Source: Octadecabacter dasysiphoniae
GTDB taxonomy: Bacteria > Pseudomonadota > Alphaproteobacteria > Rhodobacterales > Rhodobacteraceae
NCBI RefSeq assembly: GCF_021532615.1
Contig: NZ_JAKGAQ010000002.1
Coordinates: 1-64,000, forward strand
DNA length: 64,000 bases
Direction of reading: 5' to 3'
A program made the position numbers and the translations under genes. The notes under the pieces were generated by a model, which was given only the letters and a program-made list of their open reading frames with translations, did no database searches and was not told where the DNA came from. Shown in pieces: positions 36,775 to 46,224 of the stretch. How positions within the stretch are numbered: position 1 is the stretch's first letter; the number at the start of each line of letters is the position of its first letter.

Positions 36775-37428
36775 ATGTTTCGACTGATCCCTTTGTTGTG
36801 CCTTTTGCCCACATACGCCGCCGCCGATTGGTCGCCGTTGCCGCGTGCATTTGATTACACTGCGGTCTTTGATCGCTGCACGCTCGATCCCACCCGCGTT
36901 GACCCCGACGAATGCGCAGCCTTTTTCCATGACGCATTTATCCTGAACGAAGCGGTGGCAAATACCGTCGCAGATTGTACCGCCCCGTCCCTCGCCGCCT
37001 GTGACACCCAGTTCGAAGACATCGGCCTGCCCGCAATCGCGGCCCGCATTGCAGTTGATAGCGCGTGCGAACAAACACCGACCGCAACATTTGAACCGTT
37101 CACGCATCTGCCGGCGGATCATTGCATCACCATGATTTCGGACATCTTGCGCGACGAAGGCGTCGTGCCACTGGACGCACCGCTGCATTCAACCGGGCAC
37201 TGCGCAAATCGTGACCTCGATTGCGAAGACATGCTGATGATTCACGGTGAATACTGGTATCGCGCGGTGATCGCCCTGTCAGATACGGACCTCACGCGGT
37301 TCAGATCTGACACTGCGTCGAACGACTGCCTGTCATCATCACCAACCGACGCAGCGGTGTATCACTGCCACGCATCCGCCCTTGCCACGATCTGGGCGGA
37401 CCTTTCCCAAACCGAACAGGACAACTGA
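36775..37428 (+). CDS. Cysteine-rich secreted protein of unknown function
   Basis: A 217-residue protein with a signal peptide (MFRLIPLLCLLPTYAAA) and ten cysteines in the mature part, suggesting disulfide bonds in the periplasm. I recognise no domain. Its TGA overlaps the ATG of the phosphatase gene, so the two are coupled. It diverges from the DUF2130 gene. Confidence 0.6.
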   Translation: MFRLIPLLCLLPTYAAADWSPLPRAFDYTAVFDRCTLDPTRVDPDECAAFFHDAFILNEAVANTVADCTAPSLAACDTQFEDIGLPAIAARIAVDSACEQTPTATFEPFTHLPADHCITMISDILRDEGVVPLDAPLHSTGHCANRDLDCEDMLMIHGEYWYRAVIALSDTDLTRFRSDTASNDCLSSSPTDAAVYHCHASALATIWADLSQTEQDN

Positions 37429-38075
37429 TGGGTGAACTTTATCTGGTCCGCCACGGCCAAGCCAACCCCGGTGCCAAAACCGAAGAAGACTATGACCGCC
37501 TGTCAGACCTCGGCCATGCGCAGGCCGCGCTGTTGGGCACATGGATGCGCGATCACGAAGCCCCGTTTGATCTGACCCTCGCAGGCACCCTGCGCCGCCA
37601 CCGCGAAACCGCCGAAGGCATGGGATACACCCCCGACACCTTCGATGAACGCCTCAACGAAATGGAATACTTCGCACTGGTGCGCGACATGGAGGCATTT
37701 CACAACGTCGCCCCGCCCGCCTCACCGGAAGATTTCGCCACCCACATGCCCCAGACCTTGGCGGCATGGGAACAGGCCACAATCAACGGATCAGAACCCT
37801 TCGCCACATTCGAAACCCGCATCCATTCAGCCCTGTCAGAGGCCGCGAAGCCCGGAAAACGTGTGCTATGCGTCACGTCAGGCGGGGTGATATCAATGGT
37901 CATGCGCGGTGCGTTGGGCCTCAGCACGGATCAGATGGCGCACGTGCTGCTGCCCATCTACAATTCATCCCTGCACAAATTTCGCATCCGTCCTGATGGC
38001 ACATTCCTGATGGCATTCAACGCGGTGCCGCATCTGGACCCACCCCATTTGGCCGATCACCGCACCCACCTTTAG
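37428..38075 (+). CDS. Histidine phosphatase family protein
   Basis: A 215-residue phosphoglycerate-mutase-like enzyme. The phospho-accepting His9 lies in LYLVRHGQANPG, and the second conserved His would be in the VTSGGVISMVM region, where the family usually has SHGG; here it reads TSGG, so the second His is missing and activity may be reduced. Its stop codon overlaps the stop of the convergent gene at 38072. Confidence 0.85.
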   Translation: MGELYLVRHGQANPGAKTEEDYDRLSDLGHAQAALLGTWMRDHEAPFDLTLAGTLRRHRETAEGMGYTPDTFDERLNEMEYFALVRDMEAFHNVAPPASPEDFATHMPQTLAAWEQATINGSEPFATFETRIHSALSEAAKPGKRVLCVTSGGVISMVMRGALGLSTDQMAHVLLPIYNSSLHKFRIRPDGTFLMAFNAVPHLDPPHLADHRTHL

Positions 38076-38578
38076 ATGTCTTGCCCGCGGTTCAGCAGAT
38101 CATCAATAAGCCCCTGATAAATATCGTTTGAATCGCCCCCACCAAACACCTGCGCACCGCCCGAATACAGCGTGCCATACGTCCGCGCGAGGTTCACCGT
38201 CTGCGCAATCGCCGACAAAAACTGATCCCTCTCAAGCGCGGCCAGCGGATGGATAAACACCCCCCAAACACGCCCGTTTGCCACCGCATAGCGCGCATCC
38301 AGCGCCGTATCGAAATTGGCCTGCATCATGCGGTTCATTTCTTCTGGGGTAACGTCATCAACGCTCGCGATTGGGACCATCGCGCGCATCCGGTCAGCAC
38401 CGGGGGCCATAACGACCAACACGGGAATGTCCTCAATCGTCAGCTCAATCCCGTTTGCCGTCATCGCGGCATCAGGATCAATGTCAGTGATAATGTCGGC
38501 CAACCGATCCGCCGTCATCGCGTCTTGGGCAAACGCGGGCGTGGCAAAGGCCAATAACAGGGCAAAAACGCGAAACAT
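38072..38578 (-). CDS. Secreted YbjN-like protein
   Basis: A 168-residue protein with a clear signal peptide (MFRVFALLLAFATPAFA). The mature part alternates helices and strands like the YbjN/CesT chaperone fold, a tentative match. The ATG at 38578 is preferred; the frame extends 20 codons upstream. Its stop overlaps the stop of the phosphatase gene running the other way. Confidence 0.55.
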   Translation of the reverse strand: MFRVFALLLAFATPAFAQDAMTADRLADIITDIDPDAAMTANGIELTIEDIPVLVVMAPGADRMRAMVPIASVDDVTPEEMNRMMQANFDTALDARYAVANGRVWGVFIHPLAALERDQFLSAIAQTVNLARTYGTLYSGGAQVFGGGDSNDIYQGLIDDLLNRGQDI

Positions 38579-38658
38579 AAATGGCAGACCTTTCGGGTTG
38601 GTTCGTGAAACCCTACCCCGACATGCCCTCACTCTCAAAGCACCGCTGCGTGATTGGA

Positions 38659-39264
38659 TCAGCCGCGCGCCGCCGCCACGATCGCAATCGCGCGGGCAAT
38701 CGCGGCCTGCGCGCTCAGATCAGATGTATCCAGCAGCACCGCATCCTGCGCGGGTTTCAACGGTGCGGTTTCACGATCACGGTCCCGCGCATCACGCGCC
38801 TCTACATCGGCAAGAACGTCTGCGAATTCCAACCCCATGCCCTTGGCGTTCAATTCATCCAGCCGCCTGCGCGCACGGGTCTGTGCACTGGCCGTGACAA
38901 ACAATTTCACATCCGCGCCGGTGCAAATCACCGTGCCAATGTCGCGCCCGTCCAATACCGCACCCCCGTCACGGGCGGCAAACTGGCGCTGAAACGCAAC
39001 CAAGGCCGCGCGCACGTCAGGATCAACAGCCACCTTGCTGGCGGCCTGCGCCACCTCGGGCGTGCGCAAATGATCACCCTCTAGATCAATAGGCTCCAAT
39101 GTTTGCGCCGCCTCAAGCGGATCAACACCGTGCAACACCTTGGCCCCGACAGCGCGGTACAACAGCCCCGTGTCCAGATGTGCAAACCCGAAATGTGCCG
39201 CAACCGCCTTGGAAATGGTGCCTTTGCCCGCCGCCGCAGGCCCGTCAATGGCCACTGTAAACAT
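38659..39264 (-). CDS. cmk: Cytidylate kinase
   Basis: A 201-residue CMP/dCMP kinase of pyrimidine salvage. [20 protein letters not shown] holds the P-loop, DTGLLYRAV the CMP-binding region, and [11 protein letters not shown] a further signature. The ATG at 39264 overlaps the stop of the preceding membrane gene (TGATG). Part of the aroA-membrane gene-cmk set; in relatives rpsA follows directly, but here several genes intervene. Confidence 0.97.
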   Translation of the reverse strand: MFTVAIDGPAAAGKGTISKAVAAHFGFAHLDTGLLYRAVGAKVLHGVDPLEAAQTLEPIDLEGDHLRTPEVAQAASKVAVDPDVRAALVAFQRQFAARDGGAVLDGRDIGTVICTGADVKLFVTASAQTRARRRLDELNAKGMGLEFADVLADVEARDARDRDRETAPLKPAQDAVLLDTSDLSAQAAIARAIAIVAAARG

Positions 39265-39740
39265 CACGCGGACCTCCTCAGATGAACAATCAACACCAGA
39301 CCACACAGATAGAGTGACGCAAACTTCGCCATTGTTAAATGGCTCGCGACGCGCACAACATCAGGATCAAGGATCGCCACACGCACAAAGTGGAAAATCG
39401 CGACGTTTTCCGCCAGATCAACCATCGTATAAAGCGCGGCCAGCCCGGCCACAAAATACCGCATCCAACCGCCACGCCACCCTGTCAGGGCCAGCCACAA
39501 CGCAAGCGACACAATGAAAATCCGGTCCCAGCGCATCAAGATCACCGCATAGGTATCGCTGGCCTCATCCCGGATCACGTTCACAAAATCCGCAATGCTG
39601 GCCGCATCATACCCGCGCAAATGAAAATCCGGCGGCCACAGCCCATCCGCACCCGGCACAACGGTGAAATACAGCATCGCCCCCATCACCAGATAACTGA
39701 CGATCGCCACGGTTCCGGCAATGCGGCGCGTCAGATCCAT
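39264..39740 (-). CDS. Membrane protein between aroA and cmk
   Basis: A 158-residue protein with four hydrophobic spans and no recognised domain. Its ATG overlaps the aroA stop and its stop overlaps the cmk start (both TGATG), so all three are translationally coupled. A GTG one codon earlier is possible. Function unknown. Confidence 0.7.
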   Translation of the reverse strand: MDLTRRIAGTVAIVSYLVMGAMLYFTVVPGADGLWPPDFHLRGYDAASIADFVNVIRDEASDTYAVILMRWDRIFIVSLALWLALTGWRGGWMRYFVAGLAALYTMVDLAENVAIFHFVRVAILDPDVVRVASHLTMAKFASLYLCGLVLIVHLRRSA

Positions 39741-41092
39741 CACACGTTAGACCGCGTGATCCCCGCGCCCAGCTGCGTCATCAGCCCCTCGAAAATGGGG
39801 AAAGACGTGGCAATCGGGCCGCCATCATCCACCGACATCGGGGCATTCGTGGCCAATCCCATCACAAGGAACGACATTGCAATGCGGTGGTCCAGACAGC
39901 TTTGCGCGGTAATCCCGCCCGCAACATTGCCAAACCCGGCGCCCGTTACGGTCCACCAATCGGGGCCCTCGTCCACGGTCACACCAGCGGCGCGCAACCC
40001 CTTGGCCATCGCATCGATCCGGTCGCTTTCCTTGACGCGCAATTCCTTCACGCCCTTCATCACGGTCTGGCCTTCGGCAAACGCAGCAACAACCGACAGC
40101 ACCGGATATTCGTCAATCATCGAAGCTGCGCGCGCGGGCGGCACCTCGATCCCAACCATATCAGGGGAATATTTCGCACGAAGATCGGCAACAGGCTCGC
40201 CGCCCTCTTCACGCATGTTTTCAAACGTCAGATCGGCACCCATCTCTTGCAGGGTGTAAAACAATCCCGCACGGGTCGGATTCAGCCCGATATTTGGCAC
40301 CAACACGTCGGACCCTTCGGCCAGCAACGCCGCACACACCGGAAACGCCGCCGAAGACGGATCGCGCGGCACAATAATTGTCTGCGGCTTCAACTCGGGC
40401 TGCCCCTTCAGGGTGATCACACGGCCCTCGTCGGTATCTTCAACGCTCAGATCCGCACCAAAACCAACCAACATGCGTTCCGTATGGTCCCGCGTGGCTT
40501 CCTTTTCGATCACCACCGTTTCACCCGGCGCATTCAAACCCGCCAGCAACACCGCAGATTTCACCTGCGCCGACGGCACCGGAACCGTGTAGCGCACAGG
40601 CACAGGCGCGTTCGCACCGACAATCGTCATCGGCAAACGCCCGCCTTCACGGCCAACGGCAACAGTCCCAAACAATGCCAAAGGGTCCGTGACCCGCCCC
40701 ATAGGACGCCCGTTCAAGGATGCGTCACCCGTAAACGTCACCGTAATCGGACAGGTCGCCATAGCGCCCATAATCAACCGCACGCCGGTGCCAGAATTGC
40801 CGCAATCAATGACGTTCTCGGGCTCAGCAAATCCGCCCACACCCACACCATGCACAGACCACTCACCACCACCATGGTTCACAACCTCAGCCCCGAAGGC
40901 CTCCATCGCCCGGCCCGTATCCAGAACATCCTGCCCTTCCAAAAGGCCGGTCACCTTGGTCTCACCCACCGCCATCGCCCCAAGGATCAAGGACCGGTGC
41001 GAAATTGACTTGTCACCAGGCACATGGGCCTCGCCCTTCAATGGGCCACCCTTGCGGGATATCATAGGAATGGGGTCGCCGTGGCCTGACAT
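39740..41092 (-). CDS. aroA: 3-phosphoshikimate 1-carboxyvinyltransferase (EPSP synthase)
   Basis: A 450-residue shikimate-pathway enzyme joining phosphoenolpyruvate and shikimate 3-phosphate. [16 protein letters not shown] near the start, [11 protein letters not shown]-type segment ([15 protein letters not shown]) and [14 protein letters not shown] are the expected signatures. It is of the bacterial class II type judged by the GNSGTG and KESDR context; I do not claim herbicide tolerance. It is followed by coupled genes to cmk. Confidence 0.97.
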   Translation of the reverse strand: MSGHGDPIPMISRKGGPLKGEAHVPGDKSISHRSLILGAMAVGETKVTGLLEGQDVLDTGRAMEAFGAEVVNHGGGEWSVHGVGVGGFAEPENVIDCGNSGTGVRLIMGAMATCPITVTFTGDASLNGRPMGRVTDPLALFGTVAVGREGGRLPMTIVGANAPVPVRYTVPVPSAQVKSAVLLAGLNAPGETVVIEKEATRDHTERMLVGFGADLSVEDTDEGRVITLKGQPELKPQTIIVPRDPSSAAFPVCAALLAEGSDVLVPNIGLNPTRAGLFYTLQEMGADLTFENMREEGGEPVADLRAKYSPDMVGIEVPPARAASMIDEYPVLSVVAAFAEGQTVMKGVKELRVKESDRIDAMAKGLRAAGVTVDEGPDWWTVTGAGFGNVAGGITAQSCLDHRIAMSFLVMGLATNAPMSVDDGGPIATSFPIFEGLMTQLGAGITRSNV

Positions 41093-41158
41093 ATCGTATC
41101 CTTTACAGTGCTAAGGCCTGATAAACCGCGCACCTTGAAACGTCCACGCCCCGCTTGT

Positions 41159-41205
41159 CTTTGGTTTACAAATATTCTGGGAGGTCTGGAGGGCTGGCCC
41201 TCCAG
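41159..41205 (-). repeat. Roseobacter-type intergenic stem-loop repeat, copy A
   Basis: Minus strand: a perfect hairpin CTGGAGGGC-CA-GCCCTCCAG followed by ACCTCCCAGAATATTTG and TAAACCAAAG. The unit at 46165-46208 has the same layout with a different stem sequence but similar tail. It lies between trmB and aroA. A second, imperfect hairpin (GGATCGGATGGC and its near inverse) stands directly beside it at 41206-41234. Confidence 0.6.
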
Positions 41206-41241
41206 CGGATCGGATGGCGCAGCCATTCGATCCCCAATCGC

Positions 41242-41943
41242 TTATGTCTTGCGAAACGTCAGATAATGGGCCGTGCGCCCTTCGCGAAACGCCTTTTGCT
41301 CATAGCGCGTCGAAATCCAGTCGCCCCACGGATCACGCCAATCCTGCGCCTCTTGCGCCAACCATTCAAATCCGGCCTTGGGCACCTCTTCCAACGTCTG
41401 GCGCACATAATCCTTGATATCCGTCGCGACACGAAACTCGGCGCCGGGCTTTAGCACTCTCGCCAGTGGCTCCAAATGCTCCGGCGTCACAAACCTGCGA
41501 CGATGGTGGCGCGATTTCGGCCAAGGATCGGGATACAACAAAAACGCCTTTGAAATCGTTGCATCCGGCAACACGTCAAACATATCGCGCACATCACCGG
41601 GATAGATCCGCAGGTTCTCGACGCTGGCTTTGCGCACTTTACCCAACAGCATCGCAACGCCGTTGATATAGGGCTCACATCCGATAATCCCGACGTCAGG
41701 ATTTTCGGCGGCTTGGTGGATCACATGCTCACCACCGCCAAACCCGACCTCAAGCCAGACATCACGGCCCCCAAACAACGCACCCAAATCCAAATTATCC
41801 CGTGTCGGGTTATCATCCCAAGACACAGCACCGGGCGACAACGCCGCCAGATCTTCGTCCAGATATCCCTTTTGGCTGTCCTTCAGGTGCTTGCCCTTCA
41901 GGCGGCCATAAAAATTGCGGTGCGGGCGCTCGGGGTGGTCCAT
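41242..41943 (-). CDS. trmB: tRNA (guanine-N7-)-methyltransferase
   Basis: A 233-residue SAM-dependent enzyme that makes m7G46 in tRNA. WLEVGFGGGEHVIHQA is the SAM-binding motif, and LYPDPWPKSRHHRRRFV is the strongly conserved TrmB signature. It begins 5 bases after metK, so the enzyme that uses SAM is expressed with the enzyme that makes it. Confidence 0.96.
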   Translation of the reverse strand: MDHPERPHRNFYGRLKGKHLKDSQKGYLDEDLAALSPGAVSWDDNPTRDNLDLGALFGGRDVWLEVGFGGGEHVIHQAAENPDVGIIGCEPYINGVAMLLGKVRKASVENLRIYPGDVRDMFDVLPDATISKAFLLYPDPWPKSRHHRRRFVTPEHLEPLARVLKPGAEFRVATDIKDYVRQTLEEVPKAGFEWLAQEAQDWRDPWGDWISTRYEQKAFREGRTAHYLTFRKT

Positions 41944-41948
41944 GTTCG

Positions 41949-43130
41949 TCAGATTGCCTTTTTCAAGGCATCCACCAGATCGGTGCGCTCCCAGGAAAAT
42001 CCGCCATCGGCTTCGGGTGCGCGCCCAAAATGGCCATAGGCCGCCGTGCGCTGATAGATCGGCTTATTCAGATCAAGGTGCGTGCGAATACCGCGCGGCG
42101 TCAAATCAATCACCTGCGGGATCGCCGCCTCGATCGCTGCGGCTTCAACCTCGCCGGTGCCGTGCGTATCAACGTAAATCGACAACGGCTTGGCCACGCC
42201 AATCGCATACGACAACTGCACCGTGCAGCGCGTCGCCATCCCGGCAGCCACCACGTTTTTGGCAAGGTAGCGCGACACATACGCGGCAGAGCGGTCAACC
42301 TTGGTCGGGTCTTTGCCCGAAAACGCACCGCCGCCATGGGGCGCGGCACCGCCGTAGGTGTCCACGATAATCTTGCGCCCGGTCAGGCCAGCATCGCCGT
42401 CCGGCCCACCGATCACAAACTTACCGGTCGGGTTCACGTGCCATTCGGTTGCCGTATCGATCCAACCCTCAGGCAGTACCTCGCGGATATAGGGTTCCAC
42501 GACTGCGCGCACATCCGCACTGGTCATGGTTTCATCCAAATGCTGCGTGGACAAAACGATGGACGACACACCGACAGGTTTGCCGTTTTCATAACGCACA
42601 GACAGCTGGGATTTCGCATCAGGGCCCAGCGTCGGCTCGGTTCCGTTTTTGCGCACCTCCGCCAAACGGCGCAGGATCGCGTGGGCGTAATGCACAGGTG
42701 CGGGCATCAATTCGGGTGTTTCATCAACGGCATAACCGAACATGATCCCTTGGTCGCCCGCGCCTTCGTCCTTGTCACCCGATGCGTCAACACCTTGGGC
42801 AATATGCGCGGATTGTTCGTGCAGCAGGTTCATCACGTTGCAGTACTTCCAGTGGAACTTGTCCTGCTCATACCCGATGTCTTTGATGCAATCGCGCGCG
42901 ATCTGGTCAATATCGCCCATCATCGCCGCCAGTTTCGCAGGGTCCGACAGCCCGATCTCGCCGCCGATCACAACCTGATTGGTCGTGGCAAATGTCTCAG
43001 CGGCCACGCGGGCCTCAGGCTCAACCGCGATCAGCGCGTCAAGGACAGCGTCTGAAATACGGTCACATACTTTGTCGGGGTGCCCTTCGGATACAGATTC
43101 CGAGGTGAACGTGTAATTGCTTCGTGCCAT
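41949..43130 (-). CDS. metK: S-adenosylmethionine synthase
   Basis: A 393-residue enzyme making SAM from methionine and [23 protein letters not shown] at the N-terminus, [12 protein letters not shown] and the [20 protein letters not shown]-loop-like segment are all present. The ATG at 43130 is fixed by the family N-terminus and by the ribosome binding site inside the riboswitch 8 bases upstream. Expression should fall when SAM is plentiful. Confidence 0.98.
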   Translation of the reverse strand: MARSNYTFTSESVSEGHPDKVCDRISDAVLDALIAVEPEARVAAETFATTNQVVIGGEIGLSDPAKLAAMMGDIDQIARDCIKDIGYEQDKFHWKYCNVMNLLHEQSAHIAQGVDASGDKDEGAGDQGIMFGYAVDETPELMPAPVHYAHAILRRLAEVRKNGTEPTLGPDAKSQLSVRYENGKPVGVSSIVLSTQHLDETMTSADVRAVVEPYIREVLPEGWIDTATEWHVNPTGKFVIGGPDGDAGLTGRKIIVDTYGGAAPHGGGAFSGKDPTKVDRSAAYVSRYLAKNVVAAGMATRCTVQLSYAIGVAKPLSIYVDTHGTGEVEAAAIEAAIPQVIDLTPRGIRTHLDLNKPIYQRTAAYGHFGRAPEADGGFSWERTDLVDALKKAI

Positions 43131-43136
43131 GGGGAG

Positions 43137-43182
43137 CGCTCCAGTTTTTTGCCGATCCACGTCAGGAAGCCGTTGTGGATGG
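43137..43182 (-). promoter_or_regulatory. SAM/SAH riboswitch controlling metK
   Basis: On the minus strand the stem ATCCAC/GTGGAT encloses AACGGCTTCCTGAC, followed by an A-rich linker and CTGGAGCG. This matches the conserved core of the SAM/SAH riboswitch (CACAACGGCUUCC then UGRCGUG, then GGAGC) known upstream of metK in Rhodobacterales. The GGAG is also the metK ribosome binding site, so ligand binding would hide it in a pseudoknot. It begins 17 bases after the lnt stop and therefore works within an operon at the level of translation. Confidence 0.88.
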
Positions 43183-43198
43183 ATTTCTGAGACCCCGC

Positions 43199-44734
43199 CT
43201 AACCGCGCGATGTGCCAGCGTCAATCTTATTGCGGCGCGCCTGCGCAACGCCCGCTGCAAGTGCGACGATAAGCAACACTACCAATGGCCAATCCCCGAT
43301 CCGCGCATAAAGGGTCGGTGGCAGCGGCGCGGGCACCATCGCATCAAGGTATCCCGCCGTGTTCAGGGCCAGACTGGCGACAATGCGACCCCGCGCATCA
43401 ATCACCGCAGAAATGCCGGTATTGGCGGCGCGCACCACGGGCAAACCCTGTTCAATCGCGCGGGCCTGCGCCTGCACCAAATGCTGGCGCGGCCCTGCAT
43501 TATTGCCGAACCATGCATCATTGGTGATGATCAACAAAATGTCGGCACGCACTTCACCGCGCTGCATGTCTTCGGGGAAAATCCCCTCATAACAAATCAG
43601 CACCCGCGCAGTGCCAAGCCCGTCAACCTCCATCAGCCCGTCACCCGTTCCGGGACTGAACCCCGCAACCTGTTCAACCAGCGTGCCCAGACCAAGCGGT
43701 TCCAGCAGCCACGCCAGCGGGATATATTCCCCGAACGGCACCAGATGCGCCTTGTCCGAAATCGCGGCGACCGTGCTCGGCCCTTCGATCAAAATCGCGG
43801 AATTGAAATATTCCCCCTGATCGCGCCGCTGAATGCCCGCCACAACAGGCGCACCGCGCGCGGCAAGCGACATTTGTTCCAACCACGGATCAGCATAATC
43901 CAACACAGCCGGAACAGACGTTTCTGGCCAGATCACCACATCCACAGCGTCACCCGCGCCCGTTTGCGCGATTGCACGATCAAAGAAAACGGGCATCCAG
44001 TCGCGATCCCATTTTTGATGCTGGGGCGCGTTGGGCTGGATCAGGCGCACCGTCTGCCCGGTCGTCGCGGACGCTAACGGCGTAAGTCCCACCAGTGACA
44101 TCGTGACCAGCACCACAGCCCCAATCACAGGCGCGGCGATCAACCAGCCCCGCGTCAGGCCATACACAACAGCCACCGCCACCACGCTTAAGACAAACAA
44201 CGCGCCGTATGATCCGACCCAGGCCAGCCAGACATCTGCCCCCGTCCCCACCAGCGCATAAGATGGAATGCCCCAGGGAAACCCGCTGAACACATGGCCG
44301 CGCGCCAGTTCCGCCGCCGTCAAAGTGACAGGCATCCACAAAACCGCGCCCGATTGGCCGCCAATACGCCGCGCCACACCAAATGCAGCGGCCCAAAACA
44401 GCGCCAGCCCCCCCGCCATCAATGCAATCGCAAACGGGGCCATCCAGCCATGGCGCGCAACGTCCACCAAAAAAGGTTCAACGATCCAGCGCAGCGTCCA
44501 GCCGAAATACCCAAGCCCCACCAGCCAGCCAAACAACGCCATCTTTTTGGGGCGGTCCAGCGGCATCAACATCAAGATCAGGATCAAACCGATCAGAATG
44601 TGAAACGGGCCAAAAATCGTGTCGTCATGGGCGCGGGCCAAAAACAACCCCAACAAAACCGGGGCGATAACGCGCGCAACCTTGATCCAGAACGGCACAG
44701 ACCCCGCCGGAGTGCGCAGGCTAAACCTAGCCAC
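43199..44734 (-). CDS. lnt: Apolipoprotein N-acyltransferase
   Basis: A 511-residue inner-membrane enzyme adding the third acyl chain to lipoproteins. Several membrane spans (residues about 15-200) precede the carbon-nitrogen hydrolase domain with WPETSVP (Glu), [10 protein letters not shown] (Lys region) and [12 protein letters not shown] (Cys nucleophile). Its start overlaps the corC-like stop by 8 bases. The last gene before the metK riboswitch. Confidence 0.96.
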   Translation of the reverse strand: MARFSLRTPAGSVPFWIKVARVIAPVLLGLFLARAHDDTIFGPFHILIGLILILMLMPLDRPKKMALFGWLVGLGYFGWTLRWIVEPFLVDVARHGWMAPFAIALMAGGLALFWAAAFGVARRIGGQSGAVLWMPVTLTAAELARGHVFSGFPWGIPSYALVGTGADVWLAWVGSYGALFVLSVVAVAVVYGLTRGWLIAAPVIGAVVLVTMSLVGLTPLASATTGQTVRLIQPNAPQHQKWDRDWMPVFFDRAIAQTGAGDAVDVVIWPETSVPAVLDYADPWLEQMSLAARGAPVVAGIQRRDQGEYFNSAILIEGPSTVAAISDKAHLVPFGEYIPLAWLLEPLGLGTLVEQVAGFSPGTGDGLMEVDGLGTARVLICYEGIFPEDMQRGEVRADILLIITNDAWFGNNAGPRQHLVQAQARAIEQGLPVVRAANTGISAVIDARGRIVASLALNTAGYLDAMVPAPLPPTLYARIGDWPLVVLLIVALAAGVAQARRNKIDAGTSRG

Positions 44735-45614
44735 TCGTTGTGCCCGTAAGGCGCACGCGCAAACGCTTGATGCGGCGCGGGTCAGCCTCGACCACCTCGA
44801 ATTCCGGGCCTTCGGGATGCCGGATCACCTCACCGCGCGCCGGAACATGGCCCGCCAGCATAAAGACCAACCCCCCCAGCGTGTCGATTTCCTCTTCGTC
44901 AATCTCTTCGTGTTCGGTCAGCGGCGTTCCGATCTCGGCTTCGAACTCCTCAAGGGGGGCCTTGGATTCGACCATGTAAACGCCCGGTTTTTCAAGCGTC
45001 CATAGCACCGCTTCGTCGGTGTCATGTTCGTCCTCGATCTCACCCACGACCTGTTCGATCAAATCCTCGATCGTGACCAGCCCGTCCGTGCCACCATATT
45101 CATCAATGACCAGCGCCATGTGGATCCGTTCCGCCTGCATCTTTTGCAACAACACACCCAGCGGCATGGACGGCGGGACAAACAACAGCTCGCGCACCAG
45201 ATCACGCAGATTGAACGCCTTGGATTTTCCGTTGAACCCATGGATCAGTGCAAAATCCTTGAGGTTCACAAACCCCAGCGGGGTGTCCAGCGTCCCGTCA
45301 AAGGCCGGCAGGCGCGTCAGCCCGCTGTCCCGGAACACCTGCACCAGATCGGCGCGGTTGATGGTGACAGGAACGGCGACAATATCCGCCTTGGGGATCA
45401 TCACATCTTCGACGCGCTTGCGACGCAGATTGATCATGCCACGTGTTTCAGCGGGGGGCATATAACCGACGGTGGCAGGTTCATCTGTCGGGGTGGTCGA
45501 AGGGCTCAGCGCCTCGACAATCCGGTTGAAAAAGCCGCGGTCGGTCGTGCTTTGCGGGGGGTCGTCTTGCGCGCTTTGCGCCGCGTTAGAAGATCCGTCT
45601 GTGGTGTCGCCCAT
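44727..45614 (-). CDS. CorC/HlyC-type CBS domain protein
   Basis: A 295-residue cytosolic protein with a tandem CBS pair (about 65-190; VEDVMIPKADIVAV and the VIDEYGGTDGLVTIEDLIEQ region) and a CorC_HlyC transporter-associated domain at the end (EEEIDTLGGLVFMLAGHVP). It lacks the N-terminal membrane domain, as in E. coli YbeX. Order phoH-ybeY-corC-lnt is the same as ybeZYX-lnt in E. coli. Confidence 0.93.
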   Translation of the reverse strand: MGDTTDGSSNAAQSAQDDPPQSTTDRGFFNRIVEALSPSTTPTDEPATVGYMPPAETRGMINLRRKRVEDVMIPKADIVAVPVTINRADLVQVFRDSGLTRLPAFDGTLDTPLGFVNLKDFALIHGFNGKSKAFNLRDLVRELLFVPPSMPLGVLLQKMQAERIHMALVIDEYGGTDGLVTIEDLIEQVVGEIEDEHDTDEAVLWTLEKPGVYMVESKAPLEEFEAEIGTPLTEHEEIDEEEIDTLGGLVFMLAGHVPARGEVIRHPEGPEFEVVEADPRRIKRLRVRLTGTTSG

Positions 45615-45666
45615 GGAGTCCTGTTTTCAAAACGGGCCGCACAATGCGCACCCAAAGAAGCTGTCC

Positions 45667-46155
45667 TTACGAATATGGGTCAGGGATGTCCAGTTTGCCA
45701 AGTATTTCTGTCTCTATCCCCTCCATTAGCGCGCCGTCGCCGTCCCGGACGTGGTCAAAACCCAGCAAATGAAGCGTCCCGTGCACGATCAAATGGGTCA
45801 CGTGATGGTCAAACGGTTTGCCCGCCGCCCCCGCCTCGCGTGCGCAGGTGTCATAAGAAATGGCAATATCGCCCAATTCAGCGTCCATCGGCAGGCGCGG
45901 CGGGATCGGCATTTCACCGTCCGCTATCGCGCCGCGTTCGTCGGACGGCCAAGACAACACATTCGTCGCCGTACCCTTTTGGCGAAAATCCGCGTTGAGC
46001 GCCGCAATGCGGGTGTCATCACAGGCCAGAATGCTGACCTCGAAGGTGGATGGTTCAAGCCCCGCGCCGATCAACGCGGCATCCACAGCGCGCAGGGCAA
46101 TGGCATCAAGATCCCAACGATCGTCTTCCACGAGGATATCGAGCGTGACGCTCAT
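45667..46155 (-). CDS. ybeY: Endoribonuclease YbeY
   Basis: A 162-residue zinc RNase for 16S rRNA 3'-end maturation and ribosome quality control. The zinc motif H-x3-H-x5-H is HLIVHGTLHLLGFDH. FRQKGTATNVLSWP is also conserved. The ATG at 46155 gives the usual N-terminus; the frame runs 17 codons upstream into a repeat. Between phoH and the corC-like gene in the same direction. Confidence 0.96.
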   Translation of the reverse strand: MSVTLDILVEDDRWDLDAIALRAVDAALIGAGLEPSTFEVSILACDDTRIAALNADFRQKGTATNVLSWPSDERGAIADGEMPIPPRLPMDAELGDIAISYDTCAREAGAAGKPFDHHVTHLIVHGTLHLLGFDHVRDGDGALMEGIETEILGKLDIPDPYS

Positions 46156-46164
46156 GCGCAGGCA

Positions 46165-46208
46165 GCGGGGGCCAGCCCCCGCACCCCCGGGATATTTATG
46201 AACCAAAG
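46165..46208 (+). repeat. Roseobacter-type intergenic stem-loop repeat, copy B
   Basis: GCGGGGGC-CA-GCCCCCGC is a perfect hairpin, followed by ACCCCCGGGATATTTATG and AACCAAAG. The tail and layout match copy A at 41159-41205 on the other strand although the stem differs. It lies between phoH and ybeY. The conserved tail with a variable stem suggests a dispersed repeat, with possible transcript-end function. Confidence 0.6.
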
Positions 46209-46224
46209 AAAAGGAACGGCTGCT

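Noticed and set aside
39887-41008. A 373-codon plus-strand frame opposite aroA
   Set aside because: Shadow of aroA with a His/Arg-rich composition and no start signal.
41802-43055. A 417-codon plus-strand frame opposite trmB and metK
   Set aside because: Arg/His-rich shadow frame of GC-rich DNA; metK on the other strand is certain.
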